From contig CANRJC010000012.1 in assembly GCA_947630795.1 (NCBI GenBank), forward strand, positions 1 through 62,995: a stretch of 62,995 nucleotides of DNA, given 5' to 3'. Positions 62,728-62,995 of this stretch are shown piece after piece. The position numbers and the translations under genes are program-made. Position 1 is the stretch's first letter, and every line of letters starts with the position of its first letter. The DNA is from an uncultured Phascolarctobacterium sp. (lineage in GTDB: Bacteria; Bacillota; Negativicutes; Acidaminococcales; Acidaminococcaceae). The notes beneath the pieces are model-generated. The model was given only the letters and a program-made list of their open reading frames with translations. It was not told where the DNA came from and did no database searches.

Positions 62728-62958
62728 TCAGAACCCTACAAAGGGCAAAGCATTATTACTCATCCCCGGCAGGGTGAGATGCCCCTGTCGAGGATATTCG
62801 TAACCTTTGCCGACCTTGTCTCCTATCTGGAAACTGCTCAAGATCGTCCCTTCATCCCCTTCTCTTTCATCTATCTCTATTTCTCTGAGCACTATCTCCC
62901 GATCTTCTGTCAACTCTCCCAGAAGCCCGCTGGCCTTCATCGCCAACAGGCTGCACAT
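62728..62958 (-). CDS. Possible small hypothetical protein at the right edge
   Basis: A 76-aa ORF, ATG at 62958, with an acidic middle (VLREIEIDEREGDEG) and a hydrophobic, Gly-rich end. An AGGAAAGG lies about ten bases upstream. Base composition is more AT-rich than the neighbouring genes and I recognise no family. It could equally be the remnant of a longer gene or a chance ORF. Confidence 0.35.
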   Translation of the reverse strand: MCSLLAMKASGLLGELTEDREIVLREIEIDEREGDEGTILSSFQIGDKVGKGYEYPRQGHLTLPGMSNNALPFVGF

Positions 62959-62995
62959 ACTGTTGCATCCTTTCCTGCTCCAGCTGGTTTGGTTA

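Overview
The window reads as a chromosomal segment of an anaerobic, succinate-fermenting Firmicute. It most resembles a Negativicutes bacterium of the Acidaminococcaceae (Phascolarctobacterium/Succiniclasticum) type. That placement is inference from gene content: a Na+-pumping methylmalonyl-CoA decarboxylase, B12-dependent methylmalonyl-CoA mutase and a succinate CoA-transferase together, an electron-bifurcating-type [FeFe] hydrogenase, a T-box leader and strong AGGAGG ribosome binding sites. No rRNA gene is present to prove it. Coding DNA is moderately GC-rich. The two edges (1-495 and about 62,650-62,995) are visibly more AT-rich and poorly coding. Nearly everything is on the minus strand.

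Layout. 496-9482 (-): the whole succinate-to-propionate cycle, comprising CoA-transferase, mutase large and small subunits, MeaB, epimerase and decarboxylase subunits A, D, C and B, closed by a strong terminator at 440-471. 9788-18333 (-): a ten-gene hydrogenase locus. The catalytic genes (hndA-, B-, C- and D-like) lie downstream of a divergent hydrogenase-like Fe-S protein, two GHKL ATPase proteins, two DRTGG-domain proteins and a PHP phosphoesterase, which look like a sensing and signalling module. 18463-25118 (-): O-antigen ligase-type membrane protein, folC, valS with a T-box, metallophosphoesterase. 25288-26082 (+): TtcA-type thiolase. 26517-36904 (-): purL, a secreted protein, deoB, udp, LUD protein, pyrR, rluD, lspA, acyl-CoA dehydrogenase. 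36965-43043 (-): thioesterase, an internally duplicated hypothetical protein, then cdaA-cdaR-(FAD dehydrogenase)-glmM. 43268-51419 (-): a complete argCJBDFGH operon. 51643-52476 (+): GT51 transglycosylase. 52572-55058 (-): ComEC-like hydrolase and pgi. 55206-55451 (-): tRNA-Lys, -Gln and -His. 55556-57415 (-): HutP-family gene and Na+/solute symporter. 57919-59389 (+): TSCPD protein, CorA, a small ORF. 59474-62080 (-): degenerate AcoR/DhaR-like regulator and an NlpC/P60 hydrolase with a WalR-type site. 62525-62601 (-): tRNA-Arg.

How it works together. The first cluster turns succinate into propionate plus CO2 while exporting Na+. The hydrogenase complex would balance NADH/ferredoxin against H2. 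The Na+ gradient could drive the symporter at 56,000. The rest is biosynthesis (arginine, purines, folate, cell wall), nucleoside salvage and c-di-AMP signalling. There is no CRISPR array, prophage or recognisable insertion sequence. The most interesting locus is the apparent H2/redox-sensing regulatory module next to the hydrogenase. Secondary points are the ATPase-dead-looking AcoR-like regulator, the HutP-symporter pair and the perfect WalR-like repeat.
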